DNA of 6,289 nucleotides. It comes from DATKWS01 sp035529435 (GTDB taxonomy: Bacteria; Krumholzibacteriota; Krumholzibacteriia; Krumholzibacteriales; Krumholzibacteriaceae). A program made the translations under genes and the position numbers. The stretch covers positions 1-6,289 of the forward strand of contig DATKWS010000166.1 of assembly GCA_035529435.1 (NCBI GenBank), read 5' to 3'. Each line of letters opens with the position of its first letter. Within the stretch, counting starts at the first letter, position 1. Below the pieces are notes generated by a model. It had not been told where the DNA came from. It was given only the letters and a program-made list of their open reading frames with translations, and made no database searches. Below are positions 1 through 6,187 of this stretch, piece after piece.

Positions 1-586
1 GGTATCGACCCGCACGGACGAGGTACGGGCTCCCCGCGATAAAGTTGACGACGGTCGATGACAGCACCCGCGAACGTCCACGCCGCGCGATATATGCACC
101 GAGTCCGGGAAATGCCCTCCGGATCTCATCGATCCTCGTCATCGGCTCCTTTCCGGTTATATTCACGCTCGTCGATACGATCGGCCCACCGACGGTGTGC
201 ACAACGGCACGGAGGTTATCGCACGCCGGTACGCGCAACGCGACGGCGCCCCGCGGTGCAATGGCCTTCGATACGGTGAAGGAAGCGGGAAGTATGGCGG
301 TGAGCGGAGCGGGCCACACACGCTCGAGAAATGCACGTGAATCGCCCGGCCACTCCCCAATGACAAAATCGGCCATCGCTAGATCCGATGCAAGTACAAT
401 GAGACCGCCGGCTCCGGTTCTTCCCTTGAGCGCGCGTATCGCCGCTACCGTATCGTCACGCGCGGCGAGACAGTGTAATCCGTAGATCGTATCGGTCGGC
501 AGGACGGCGATTCCTCCCGAGAGGAGTATGCCGGCCACGCGTTCGATCGTGGCGCCCTCGAGGTACCCTGTTACCGGTGCTTCCAT
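1..586 (-). CDS. tsaC: Threonylcarbamoyl-AMP synthase, TsaC/Sua5/YrdC family (3' end off the window)
   Basis: This enzyme makes L-threonylcarbamoyl-AMP from threonine, bicarbonate and ATP, the first step of t6A37 formation on ANN-decoding tRNAs in the cytoplasm. 195 codons are visible. They show PTDTIYGL (residues 30-37), the KxR motif (KGR, 54-56), a GLIVLASD strand (61-68), WPAPLT (91-96), ALRVP (116-120), STSVNITG (138-145, the family STSAN motif with Val for Ala) and a late SSTVVNF segment (177-183). This covers nearly the whole catalytic domain. I cannot tell whether the protein ends just past the edge (TsaC type) or carries the extra C-terminal Sua5 domain. The ATG at 586 is the first possible start because an in-frame TGA lies two codons upstream. 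The start lies inside the end of purE, with a 16-bp overlap and no strong Shine-Dalgarno, so translation is probably coupled to purE. The family call is firm; TsaC versus Sua5 is open. Confidence 0.88.
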   Translation of the reverse strand, partial: MEAPVTGYLEGATIERVAGILLSGGIAVLPTDTIYGLHCLAARDDTVAAIRALKGRTGAGGLIVLASDLAMADFVIGEWPGDSRAFLERVWPAPLTAILPASFTVSKAIAPRGAVALRVPACDNLRAVVHTVGGPIVSTSVNITGKEPMTRIDEIRRAFPGLGAYIARRGRSRVLSSTVVNFIAGSPYLVRAGRY

Positions 587-1038
587 CCGTCACGCATCTC
601 TTTGAGCCGCTTGGCGAGACCGCTGTCGGAGAGGGCCATGATCTCTGCGGCGAGGATCGCCGCATTCCGCGCCCCGGTCTTCCCGACGGAGACCGTGGCG
701 ACGGGTACGCCAGGCGGCATCTGCGATATCGCGAGCAGCGCATCGATACCGCCCGGGAGACCGCTGGCCAGTGGAATACCGATCACGGGGCGGATGGTGC
801 ACGAGGCCACGAAGCCGGGGAGGGCCGCCGACATGCCGGCTCCGGCAATAAAGACCCTGGCGCCCCTCTCGAGTGCCCGCTCGACATAGGCCCGCGTCTC
901 CTCGGGCGCGCGATGTGCCGAATATACTTCGAGCTCACAGGTCACGCAGAATTTCTCGAGCTCCTGCAGGCATACCTCCATCACCTCGCGGTCCGACTCG
1001 CTTCCCATGAGAATCGCAACCTGAAGATCACCGCTCAC
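571..1038 (-). CDS. purE: PurE, N5-CAIR mutase / AIR carboxylase
   Basis: A 155-residue protein of the PurE family, which forms 4-carboxyaminoimidazole ribonucleotide (CAIR) in de novo purine synthesis. In class I enzymes this is done by rearranging N5-CAIR made by PurK. Visible motifs are the phosphate-binding GSESD (12-16), SAHRAP (40-45, with His42 matching the catalytic His of the family), the AGAGMSAALPG loop (65-75) and QMPPGVPVATV (106-116). Length is normal. The loop is unusual: class I enzymes such as E. coli PurE read GGAAHLPG, and here the His position is Ala72. SAHR and the LPG loop separate it from animal-type class II enzymes, which have SAHK and AGRSN motifs. I recall similar His-less loops in some archaeal-type PurE proteins, so the reaction (mutase or direct carboxylase) is uncertain; no purK is in view. 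The start is GTG, set by AAAGGAG seven bases upstream. It lies 50 bp after purD and overlaps tsaC by 16 bp. Confidence 0.93.
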   Translation of the reverse strand: MSGDLQVAILMGSESDREVMEVCLQELEKFCVTCELEVYSAHRAPEETRAYVERALERGARVFIAGAGMSAALPGFVASCTIRPVIGIPLASGLPGGIDALLAISQMPPGVPVATVSVGKTGARNAAILAAEIMALSDSGLAKRLKEMRDGWKHR

Positions 1039-1045
1039 CGTGGCA

Positions 1046-1052
1046 CTCCTTT
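1046..1052 (-). promoter_or_regulatory. Ribosome binding site of purE (decides a GTG start)
   Basis: On the minus strand AAAGGAG is followed by a 7-base spacer and then the GTG at 1036-1038. No ATG lies in frame nearby, and the GTG is directly followed by the usual PurE beginning (VAILMGSESD), so this site fixes the start. Confidence 0.8.
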
Positions 1053-1088
1053 CTTTCGCCCGGCGGCCGCTGCTAGGACCGCCTCCCG

Positions 1089-2360
1089 TCAGACCTTCTT
1101 TACGCTCCGCTTCCCGATATCACTCCGCGAGAAACAGCCGGTGAAACGGACGGCCGCCACGCAACGGTAGGCGCGTTCGAGGGCCTCGGGGAGCGTCGGC
1201 GCGACGGCCGTCACGCCGAGTACCCGCCCTCCGGCGGTCTTGTACACGTCACCCTCGCGGACCGTGCCCGCATGGAACACGATACACCCGTGCTCGTCCG
1301 CCTCGTCGAGCCCGCTGATCGGATATCCCTTCTTGTACGAGCCGGGGTACCCCCCGGAAGCGACGACGACGCATGCGGCGGCATCACGACTGTTCTCGAA
1401 CGGCACCTCGCCGAGGCGCCCCTCCGTCGCAGCATGCAGTACCTCGAACAGGTCGGCATCGAAGAGCGGCAGGATGACCTGCGTTTCGGGATCGCCGAAG
1501 CGGCAGTTGTACTCGAGAACCTTGGGGCCGTCTCCCGTGATTATCAATCCGAAATAGAGCACGCCCGCTCCCGCGATCTTCTCGCTGCGCATCCCGGCAA
1601 AGGTCGGCTCGATGATCTCGCGGCGCACCCGGGCATCCAGGGCCGCATCTATCAGGGCGACCGGCGCATACGCCCCCATACCACCCGTGTTCGGTCCCTC
1701 GTCCCCATCGTACGCCCGCTTGTGGTCCTGCGACGGCACGAAGAGACGGTACGTTTCCCCGTCGAACACCGCGAGGACCGAGATTTCGGGTCCCTCGAGG
1801 AACTCCTCCAGAACGATCCGGTCGCCCGCCGCGCCGAACGCCTTGTCCCGCATGACCGTATCGACCGCCCGGCGCGCATCCTCTCGTGTGTTGCAGATCA
1901 GTACACCCTTGCCGGCGGCGAGCCCGTCCGCTTTCACGACGAACGGGGGCGTTCCCGATTCTATCTCTCCGAGCGCCACACCCCTATCACCGCACACGCA
2001 GAACGATCCCGTGGGAATCCCGTGTCGCTCCATGAACTCCTTCGCCCAGACCTTGCTCCCCTCGAGGCGCGCTCCCCACCGATCGAATCCGAATATACGC
2101 ATGTCGTGAGCCCGGAACAGATCCACGATCCCCGCGACGAGCGGCGCCTCCGGGCCCACCACGGTAAGATCGACCTCCTTCTCCCGTGCCAGAGAGAGGA
2201 GGGATTCGAGATCGTCCACCGGCACCGGTACGCATTCGGCGAGCGCGGTCATTCCGGCATTACCCGGCGCCGCATATATCGCATCCACCTGCGGTGACTG
2301 GGACAGTTTCCATGCCAGCGTATGCTCGCGTCCACCGCTCCCGATGACAAGTACCTTCAT
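1089..2360 (-). CDS. purD: Phosphoribosylamine-glycine ligase (GAR synthetase)
   Basis: This ATP-grasp ligase joins glycine to 5-phosphoribosylamine to give GAR, the second step of de novo purine synthesis, in the cytoplasm. The 423-residue length is typical. Visible features are the N-terminal GSGGREHTLAWK (7-18), PGNAG (32-36), VVGPEAPLVAGIVD (67-80), LEGSK (99-103), the ATP-grasp KADGLAAGKGV (143-153), EEFLEGPEISV (185-195), DHKRAYDGDEGPNTGGMGAY (212-231) and the metal-binding EYNCRFGDPETQ (283-294). The segment normally reading FGPxxxAA is FGFDRWGA here, a small departure outside the catalytic residues. The reading frame extends 39 codons further upstream. I chose the ATG at 2360 because it is preceded by GGGAGG at 10 bases and the protein then begins exactly as family members do (MKVLVIGSGGREH). 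It is followed 50 bp later by purE and is probably the first gene of a purD-purE-tsaC operon. Confidence 0.97.
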   Translation of the reverse strand: MKVLVIGSGGREHTLAWKLSQSPQVDAIYAAPGNAGMTALAECVPVPVDDLESLLSLAREKEVDLTVVGPEAPLVAGIVDLFRAHDMRIFGFDRWGARLEGSKVWAKEFMERHGIPTGSFCVCGDRGVALGEIESGTPPFVVKADGLAAGKGVLICNTREDARRAVDTVMRDKAFGAAGDRIVLEEFLEGPEISVLAVFDGETYRLFVPSQDHKRAYDGDEGPNTGGMGAYAPVALIDAALDARVRREIIEPTFAGMRSEKIAGAGVLYFGLIITGDGPKVLEYNCRFGDPETQVILPLFDADLFEVLHAATEGRLGEVPFENSRDAAACVVVASGGYPGSYKKGYPISGLDEADEHGCIVFHAGTVREGDVYKTAGGRVLGVTAVAPTLPEALERAYRCVAAVRFTGCFSRSDIGKRSVKKV

Positions 2361-2370
2361 GCTATTCGTT

Positions 2371-2376
2371 CCTCCC
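2371..2376 (-). promoter_or_regulatory. Ribosome binding site of purD
   Basis: GGGAGG on the minus strand, 10 bases before the ATG at 2358-2360. It supports the internal ATG over the longer in-frame extension. A small inverted repeat (2378-2394, five-bp arms GTGGC and GCCAC, seven-base loop) sits just upstream of it. Confidence 0.7.
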
Positions 2377-2454
2377 GGTGGCGCCGCGTGCCACGCACCG
2401 GACGACCTTGATTCCGGTTCATCAAATCCCCCGATCTTCAGCCGGAAAGCCGAA

Positions 2455-2466
2455 TATACATGTATA
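2455..2466. repeat. 12-bp perfect palindrome upstream of purD
   Basis: TATACATGTATA reads the same on both strands. It lies about 95 bp before the purD start in the AT-rich part of the gap. It could be an operator half-site pair for a dimeric regulator, or simply the AT-rich core of a promoter. The sequence alone does not decide. Confidence 0.5.
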
Positions 2467-2522
2467 CTGTCTCCCATATCATCGGCGAAGTCAATTCCTG
2501 ATTGATCACCCCGGAGTCAGGG

Positions 2523-2549
2523 TCGCCGGGAGCTCCGGCGTCCCGGCGA
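2523..2549 (-). terminator. Perfect hairpin 3' of larA, terminator-like but without a T-run
   Basis: Perfect 9-bp inverted repeat TCGCCGGGA / TCCCGGCGA separated by a 9-base loop, starting about 40 bases after the larA stop. It would be very stable as RNA in either direction. No run of T follows on either strand, so it is not a standard intrinsic terminator. It may be a Rho-assisted end, an mRNA 3'-stabilising structure or part of the purD leader. Confidence 0.45.
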
Positions 2550-2587
2550 GCGGCCCGAAATAGCCCCGGACCGCGCACACTCATCGT

Positions 2588-3859
2588 TTACCGGGAGAGG
2601 CGGGGAAGGAATAATGACCCGTTCCTGATGATGAGGATATCTCCGGGACGCGTCCCGGTGAGCAGGTCGGCCGCGCGTTCGGCGCGGAATGGCGTGAAGC
2701 CGAAACGCGCCGCCTCACCTTCGGGGAGCATCGATGCGAGATGAATGTCATAGCATCCCGTCAGCTGATAAGTCGAGACCGCCGTCTGTGCGTTGAGGGT
2801 GTAGCGCCGTCTGACCTTCGCCGGCACGGCTTCCCTCCCGTCGCTGAACGCCTCGCCGTACGAGATCGATCCGATTCCCTCCCTGCACGCAGCCACCGCC
2901 AGCATCGTCCCGCCGGCTTCCAGGGCGTACGAGGCGTGTCTGATCGCCTTGTGACTCTGGAGGAGGTTTATATCCTTCGGGTATCCGCCGGCCGAGACGA
3001 TGACGGCGCGGTACGCGCGGTCGATCGGCACCGTGAACAGGCCTGCGAATCGATCGCACGCCAGGCGGTGCGAACCGGCGAGGTCGCCCCCGTTCACGAA
3101 GATGAGGGCGCCCGCTGCATCGTGAATCGTATTAACCGCGAATACGGGCATGGCAAGCAATCCAGCGCCGGCGAGCATATCCTCGTGCACGGGATTTCCA
3201 TCGAGGTTTCCCGGTGCACACCCCTCTGCGAGTCCCCCGCCGGGATCCGTGCGAAGCGAGAGACGGTGATTCGCTACAATCGTCCGCTCGGCGGCCACCC
3301 CCGGCAGGATAAGTTTGCGGCCGCCCCCAAAACCGGCGAAGTAATGGAACGAGAGTGTACCGAGGCACACGACCAGCGCGGACGAAACGACCCGCGAGCT
3401 GAAGAAGCACGGTGTGCCCGCCGGTGTCGCCCCCAGATCGACCAGCGATTCCTCGTCGCGGGCATCATGTTCCACGACCGTCCAGCGGGTCATGACGTCG
3501 GCCCCGAGATGCCGGGTAACCTCCTCAGGGCTGTGCCCGCGATGCATCCCCATGGCGAGCATGATCTCCACCCGCTCCGGTCCCGCGCCGGCGCGCTCGA
3601 GATTCATGAGAACCGTATGGAGGACGATTCTGAGCCCGCCTCCGCGCGTGACATCCGATATCAGTACGGAAATGTTCCCACTGCGTGGAACGAGTGCCTC
3701 GAGAGGGGGCGAATCGACCGGCCGGGCGAGTGCATGCACGATCGCACCTTCCGGATCCGGCAGTGGAGGCGGCAACCGGTCGCCGATGATGCGCGCGCCT
3801 GAAATCGCCGGCAATCTGAGATTCAAATAACGATCGTCGTACGGAAGTCGACAGAGCAC
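2588..3859 (-). CDS. larA: Nickel-dependent lactate racemase family protein (LarA-like 2-hydroxyacid racemase/epimerase)
   Basis: LarA enzymes interconvert the stereoisomers of a 2-hydroxyacid by hydride transfer to a nickel-pincer nucleotide (NPN) cofactor tethered to a lysine. The 423-residue length is typical, and the expected functional residues appear at nearly the positions known from Lactiplantibacillus plantarum LarA: Asp69 and Arg72 (DVTR), His106 (GMHRG), His172 (FHYFAGF), the cofactor-anchoring Lys182 (GGGRK), His198 (ANH), and Gln301 and Lys304 (LLQSHKAIRHA). All the catalytic and cofactor residues I can place are intact, so the enzyme is probably active. The usual proline after DxTR is Gly here (DVTRGGG). 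The family includes racemases for substrates other than lactate, so the substrate is not known. The start is GTG, with GGGGG eight bases upstream and an in-frame TAA two codons before it. arcC lies 84 bp upstream. No larB, larC or larE, needed to make NPN, lies in the window. Confidence 0.9.
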   Translation of the reverse strand: MLCRLPYDDRYLNLRLPAISGARIIGDRLPPPLPDPEGAIVHALARPVDSPPLEALVPRSGNISVLISDVTRGGGLRIVLHTVLMNLERAGAGPERVEIMLAMGMHRGHSPEEVTRHLGADVMTRWTVVEHDARDEESLVDLGATPAGTPCFFSSRVVSSALVVCLGTLSFHYFAGFGGGRKLILPGVAAERTIVANHRLSLRTDPGGGLAEGCAPGNLDGNPVHEDMLAGAGLLAMPVFAVNTIHDAAGALIFVNGGDLAGSHRLACDRFAGLFTVPIDRAYRAVIVSAGGYPKDINLLQSHKAIRHASYALEAGGTMLAVAACREGIGSISYGEAFSDGREAVPAKVRRRYTLNAQTAVSTYQLTGCYDIHLASMLPEGEAARFGFTPFRAERAADLLTGTRPGDILIIRNGSLFLPRLSR

Positions 3860-3867
3860 CGGTTACA

Positions 3868-3905
3868 CCCCCGCATGACATCATACCTCTTGCCGGTGAT
3901 GGGGG
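3868..3905 (-). promoter_or_regulatory. Possible hairpin masking the larA ribosome binding site
   Basis: In the 84-bp gap between arcC and larA, the minus strand has CCCCC (3901-3905) followed 28 bases later by GGGGG (3868-3872), which serves as the larA Shine-Dalgarno. The arms could pair, extended by an imperfect AT/AT match. A second CACCGG in the same gap can instead pair with CCGGTG over the GTG start. Both would limit translation initiation. The pairing is short with a long loop, so this is tentative. Confidence 0.3.
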
Positions 3906-3943
3906 AAAGTGCAATCGATGGAGGATAAAACGTCGGTGAAGGG

Positions 3944-4888
3944 TCAATCGGGCAGGATGTGCGTGCCGGTTTTCCCCTCGCACGCATCGAGCAACCGGAC
4001 TGCATTCGATATGATGACCTCCCGCCCGCCGCCCTCGAGAAAATCGATGGCGGCGCGCACTTTGGGCCCCATGCTGCCCGCGGGAAACTCGTACGCCTTG
4101 TACAGCGCCGTCATCTCCGAGAGCGACACCCTCCGCAATGGCTTCTGATCGTCCTTGCCGAAGTTGACATACACCTCTTCGACATTCGTCAGTATGATCA
4201 ACCGCTCCGCCCCGACATTCAACGCGAGAACCGATGCGGCCCGGTCCTTGTCCACGACGGCCTCCACGCCGGCGAGTCGATTGCCCCTGCGCACCACCGG
4301 AATTCCGCCGCCGCCGCCGGCGATGACGATAACTCCCATGTCGATGAGCTTTGCGATGATATCAGCCTCGACGATCTCGCGCGGCGTCGGGCTCGGTACG
4401 ACACGGCGGAAACCCCGGTCGGCATCGTTCTCCATCCGCCACCCTTTCTCCCGTTCGAGCCTTCCGGCCTCCGTTTCGGTGTAGAAGGGACCGATCGGCT
4501 TTGTCGGCAGCTGGAATGCGTCGTCGTCCGCGGAGACGATGATCTGGCTCACGATCGAGACCACCTGCCGCTCGAGCCCCCTCGCGCCGAGCTCGTTCTT
4601 CAGCGATTGCTGTATCATGTAGCCGATGCCGCCCTGGGAATCGGCACCGCAGACATCCAGCGGCATCGGAGGAATGCGGTCCTTTACCGCCTCGTTCCGC
4701 TCCATGATGTTGCCGACTATGGGACCATTGCCGTGGGTCAGAAGCACGCGCCTTCCCGAAGCGATGAGGTCGGCCACCTGTCGCATCGATGCGGCGGTAA
4801 GGGTACGCTGCTCCTCTATCGTCCCCACACCACCGGACGGTATGATGGCGTTGCCTCCCAGCGCCACGACATCGATTCCCGCTCTCAA
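3944..4888 (-). CDS. arcC: Carbamate kinase
   Basis: Carbamate kinase interconverts carbamoyl phosphate plus ADP with carbamate plus ATP, usually making ATP at the end of arginine or allantoin/agmatine breakdown. The 314-residue protein belongs to the amino-acid-kinase fold and keeps the family signatures: ALGGNA (9-14), THGNGPIVGN (51-60, usually THGNGPQVG), ADSQGGIGYMIQQ (82-94), PTKPIGPFY (128-136), KGWRMENDADRGFRRVVPSP (148-167), AGGGGGIPV (190-198), VDKDRA (212-217), LTNVEEVYVNFGK (233-245) and AGSMGPKV (270-277). The conserved lysines (130, 214, 276) are present. The start is TTG at 4888, preceded by GGAGGA four bases upstream; no ATG or GTG lies between it and the in-frame TGA upstream. 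No arginine deiminase or carbamoyltransferase gene is adjacent. It sits 84 bp before larA, and 75 bp after the aminotransferase, from which a hairpin separates it. Confidence 0.96.
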   Translation of the reverse strand: MRAGIDVVALGGNAIIPSGGVGTIEEQRTLTAASMRQVADLIASGRRVLLTHGNGPIVGNIMERNEAVKDRIPPMPLDVCGADSQGGIGYMIQQSLKNELGARGLERQVVSIVSQIIVSADDDAFQLPTKPIGPFYTETEAGRLEREKGWRMENDADRGFRRVVPSPTPREIVEADIIAKLIDMGVIVIAGGGGGIPVVRRGNRLAGVEAVVDKDRAASVLALNVGAERLIILTNVEEVYVNFGKDDQKPLRRVSLSEMTALYKAYEFPAGSMGPKVRAAIDFLEGGGREVIISNAVRLLDACEGKTGTHILPD

Positions 4889-4892
4889 CGAC

Positions 4893-4898
4893 TCCTCC
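4893..4898 (-). promoter_or_regulatory. Ribosome binding site of arcC (decides a TTG start)
   Basis: GGAGGA on the minus strand, four bases before the TTG at 4886-4888. The frame has no other start codon between the upstream stop and the conserved ALGGNA motif, so this site supports the rare TTG. Confidence 0.75.
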
Positions 4899-4900
4899 GT

Positions 4901-4943
4901 GAAAAATAGTTCCCCCTGGCGAAGGTCGTCCCTTCACCAGGGG
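4901..4943 (-). terminator. Hairpin with downstream T-run after the aminotransferase gene
   Basis: On the minus strand, CCCCTGGTGAAGG (4943-4931) and CCTTCGCCAGGGG (4925-4913) form a 13-bp stem with one G-U pair and a five-base GACGA loop. A TATTTTT run begins within about six bases of the stem. The G-U pair becomes a C-A mismatch on the other strand, so the structure fits minus-strand transcription best. It lies 21 bases past the aminotransferase stop and ends just before the arcC ribosome binding site. The gap between stem and T-run makes it imperfect, perhaps a partial terminator or attenuator. Confidence 0.6.
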
Positions 4944-4963
4944 AAACCCACTTTGATCCCGTA

Positions 4964-6118
4964 CTACAGTACTTCCTTTATCTTTTCCAGCGCCTTCTTG
5001 ATATTCTCCTGCGAATTCGCATAGGAGAATCGAAGGTACCCTTCACCGTACTTTCCGAAGCTCGTGCCGCTGAGGCCCGCCACCCCGGCCTTCTCGAGGA
5101 GATGCTCTTCGAGCTGTTTGGATTTCATGCCCGTCCCCGTGATATTCGGGAAGACGTAGAACGAACCTTTCGGCTTGAGGCACGTGAATCCATCTATCTT
5201 ATTCAGCCCGTCCACGATCAGGTCGCGGCGGGCCTTGAACTCGGCCATCATCTTCCTTGACTCGTCCTGCGGTCCGGTCAACGCCTCGACGCCGGCCATC
5301 TGGGTGAAGCTCGCCGTGCAGGAATTGCTGTTGGTCTGGAGCTTCGCGATCTGATCGGCGAGCGCGACGGGCATGATGCCGTAGCCGAGCCGCCACCCCG
5401 TCATGGCGTACGTCTTGGAGTGCCCCTCGAGAAGAATCGTACGATCCTTCACTTCGGGATAATCGTAGATACTGACGTGCTTGCCCTCGTACACCATCTT
5501 GCTGTAGACCTCGTCGCTGAGGATCCACGCGTCGTACTTGTCGGCGAGCTCTGCGATGCCCTTCATATCAGCGGCCGTCAGAACGCCGCCCGTCGGATTC
5601 TGGGGAGAATTGATTATCATGAGCTTCGTCTTCTCGTTCACCAGCCCGCGCAGCTCCTCGAGATCGAACGAGAACGCCTTCTCCTCCCGCAGCGGAATGG
5701 GAACGGGCTTGGCACCCACGAAATTGATCACCGATTCGTAAATCGGAAAACCGGGATTCGGATAGATCACCTCGTCGCCTTCATCAACCAGCGCGAGGAT
5801 GGAGAAGAAGAGTATCGGTTTGGCTCCCGGCGTCACTACGATGTTTTCGGGTTTCACCTCTACACCACGGTCCCTGGTGATGAATTCGGCGAAGACCTTG
5901 CGCACATCGGGCAGACCGGCCGACGGAACGTAATGGGTGTACCCCCCGTTCAGTGCCTTGATGGCGGCATCGATGATATTGCGTGGTGTGTCGAAATCGG
6001 GCTCACCGATCTCCAGATGGATGATTTCCCTGCCCTTGGCTTCCATCGCCTTGGCCCGCGCGAGAACCTCGAAGGCGGTCTCGGTTCCAAGGCGCTTCAT
6101 TCTTTCAGCGAGCATCAT
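4964..6118 (-). CDS. PLP-dependent class I/II aminotransferase (aspartate aminotransferase-like)
   Basis: A fold-type I, PLP-dependent transaminase of 384 residues that moves an amino group between an amino acid and a 2-oxoacid in the cytoplasm. Visible features are GEPDFDTP (38-45), YTHYVPSAG (60-68), the cofactor-binding TPGAK (96-100), NPGFPIY (121-127), SPQNPTGG (171-178), DEVY (202-205), the Schiff-base Lys235 in HSKTYAMTGWRLGY (233-246) and the carboxylate-binding Arg363 in YLRFSYA (361-367). All catalytic residues are present. The sequence resembles bacterial aspartate aminotransferases of the AspC/PatA group, but relatives use alanine, aromatic or other substrates, so I give no symbol. 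GAGGAGG (6120-6126) lies one base before the first ATG and four before a second ATG at 6115; the latter is the likelier start. An in-frame TGA just upstream rules out a longer protein. A strong promoter precedes it and a terminator-like hairpin follows. Confidence 0.93.
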   Translation of the reverse strand: MMLAERMKRLGTETAFEVLARAKAMEAKGREIIHLEIGEPDFDTPRNIIDAAIKALNGGYTHYVPSAGLPDVRKVFAEFITRDRGVEVKPENIVVTPGAKPILFFSILALVDEGDEVIYPNPGFPIYESVINFVGAKPVPIPLREEKAFSFDLEELRGLVNEKTKLMIINSPQNPTGGVLTAADMKGIAELADKYDAWILSDEVYSKMVYEGKHVSIYDYPEVKDRTILLEGHSKTYAMTGWRLGYGIMPVALADQIAKLQTNSNSCTASFTQMAGVEALTGPQDESRKMMAEFKARRDLIVDGLNKIDGFTCLKPKGSFYVFPNITGTGMKSKQLEEHLLEKAGVAGLSGTSFGKYGEGYLRFSYANSQENIKKALEKIKEVL

Positions 6119-6187
6119 TCCTCCTCATATGAAAAAGGTTGATGTTCTCCTCAATTTCTGTAGCTTCTGAAAAATTCAACAATATCT

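Larger units (their letters stand above)
2361..2587 (-). promoter_or_regulatory. Upstream region of purD, probable promoter
   Basis: This 227-bp gap between larA and purD is the longest non-coding stretch in the window, and no coding frame in it looks real. Its middle is AT-rich against a GC-rich background. On the minus strand it carries TTGACT (2489-2494), and downstream a perfect 12-bp palindrome, TATACATGTATA (2455-2466), that could hold a -10 hexamer or an operator. The spacing from TTGACT to the nearest TATA hexamer is 22 bp, too long for a standard sigma-70 promoter, so the exact elements are uncertain. A short inverted repeat, TCAAT-N5-ATTGA, covers 2491-2505. I saw no match to the purine, PRPP or ZTP riboswitch core motifs as I remember them. 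Confidence 0.4.

Noticed and set aside
571..1038. Reading purE as larB, a partner of larA
   Set aside because: LarB is about 250 residues with a different glycine-rich loop. This protein has the PurE length, GSESD, SAHR and QMPPGVPV motifs, and lies next to purD.
1272..2297. Long plus-strand open frame (341 codons) opposite purD
   Set aside because: It is an antisense shadow of a clear purD. Its translation shows no family motif and is rich in Arg, His and Glu, as expected from reversed GC-rich codons.
2361..2477. 39-codon N-terminal extension of purD
   Set aside because: PurD proteins begin at the MKVLVIGSGGREH segment, a good ribosome binding site precedes that ATG, and the extension would run through the palindromic control region.
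2361..2520. Purine, PRPP or ZTP riboswitch upstream of purD
   Set aside because: The position is tempting, but I could not find the conserved core segments of these classes on the minus strand. A covariance-model search would settle it.
2741..3802. Long plus-strand open frame (353 codons) opposite larA
   Set aside because: Antisense shadow of larA. The minus strand carries every LarA catalytic residue, while the plus frame has no recognisable domain.
3823..4005. 60-codon minus-strand frame bridging arcC and larA, with a CNRC pair
   Set aside because: It overlaps both real genes in another frame, has no convincing ribosome binding site, and a single CxxC is not enough to support a zinc-binding protein.
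3959..4909. Long plus-strand open frame (316 codons) opposite arcC
   Set aside because: Antisense shadow of a fully conserved carbamate kinase, with low-complexity Arg/His-rich translation.
5420..6142. Plus-strand open frame (240 codons) opposite the aminotransferase
   Set aside because: Mirror of the conserved PLP enzyme; no ribosome binding site and no motif.
6119..6181. Leader peptide in the aminotransferase 5' leader (from a TTG near 6178)
   Set aside because: It has no ribosome binding site, no ATG start and no run of regulatory codons.
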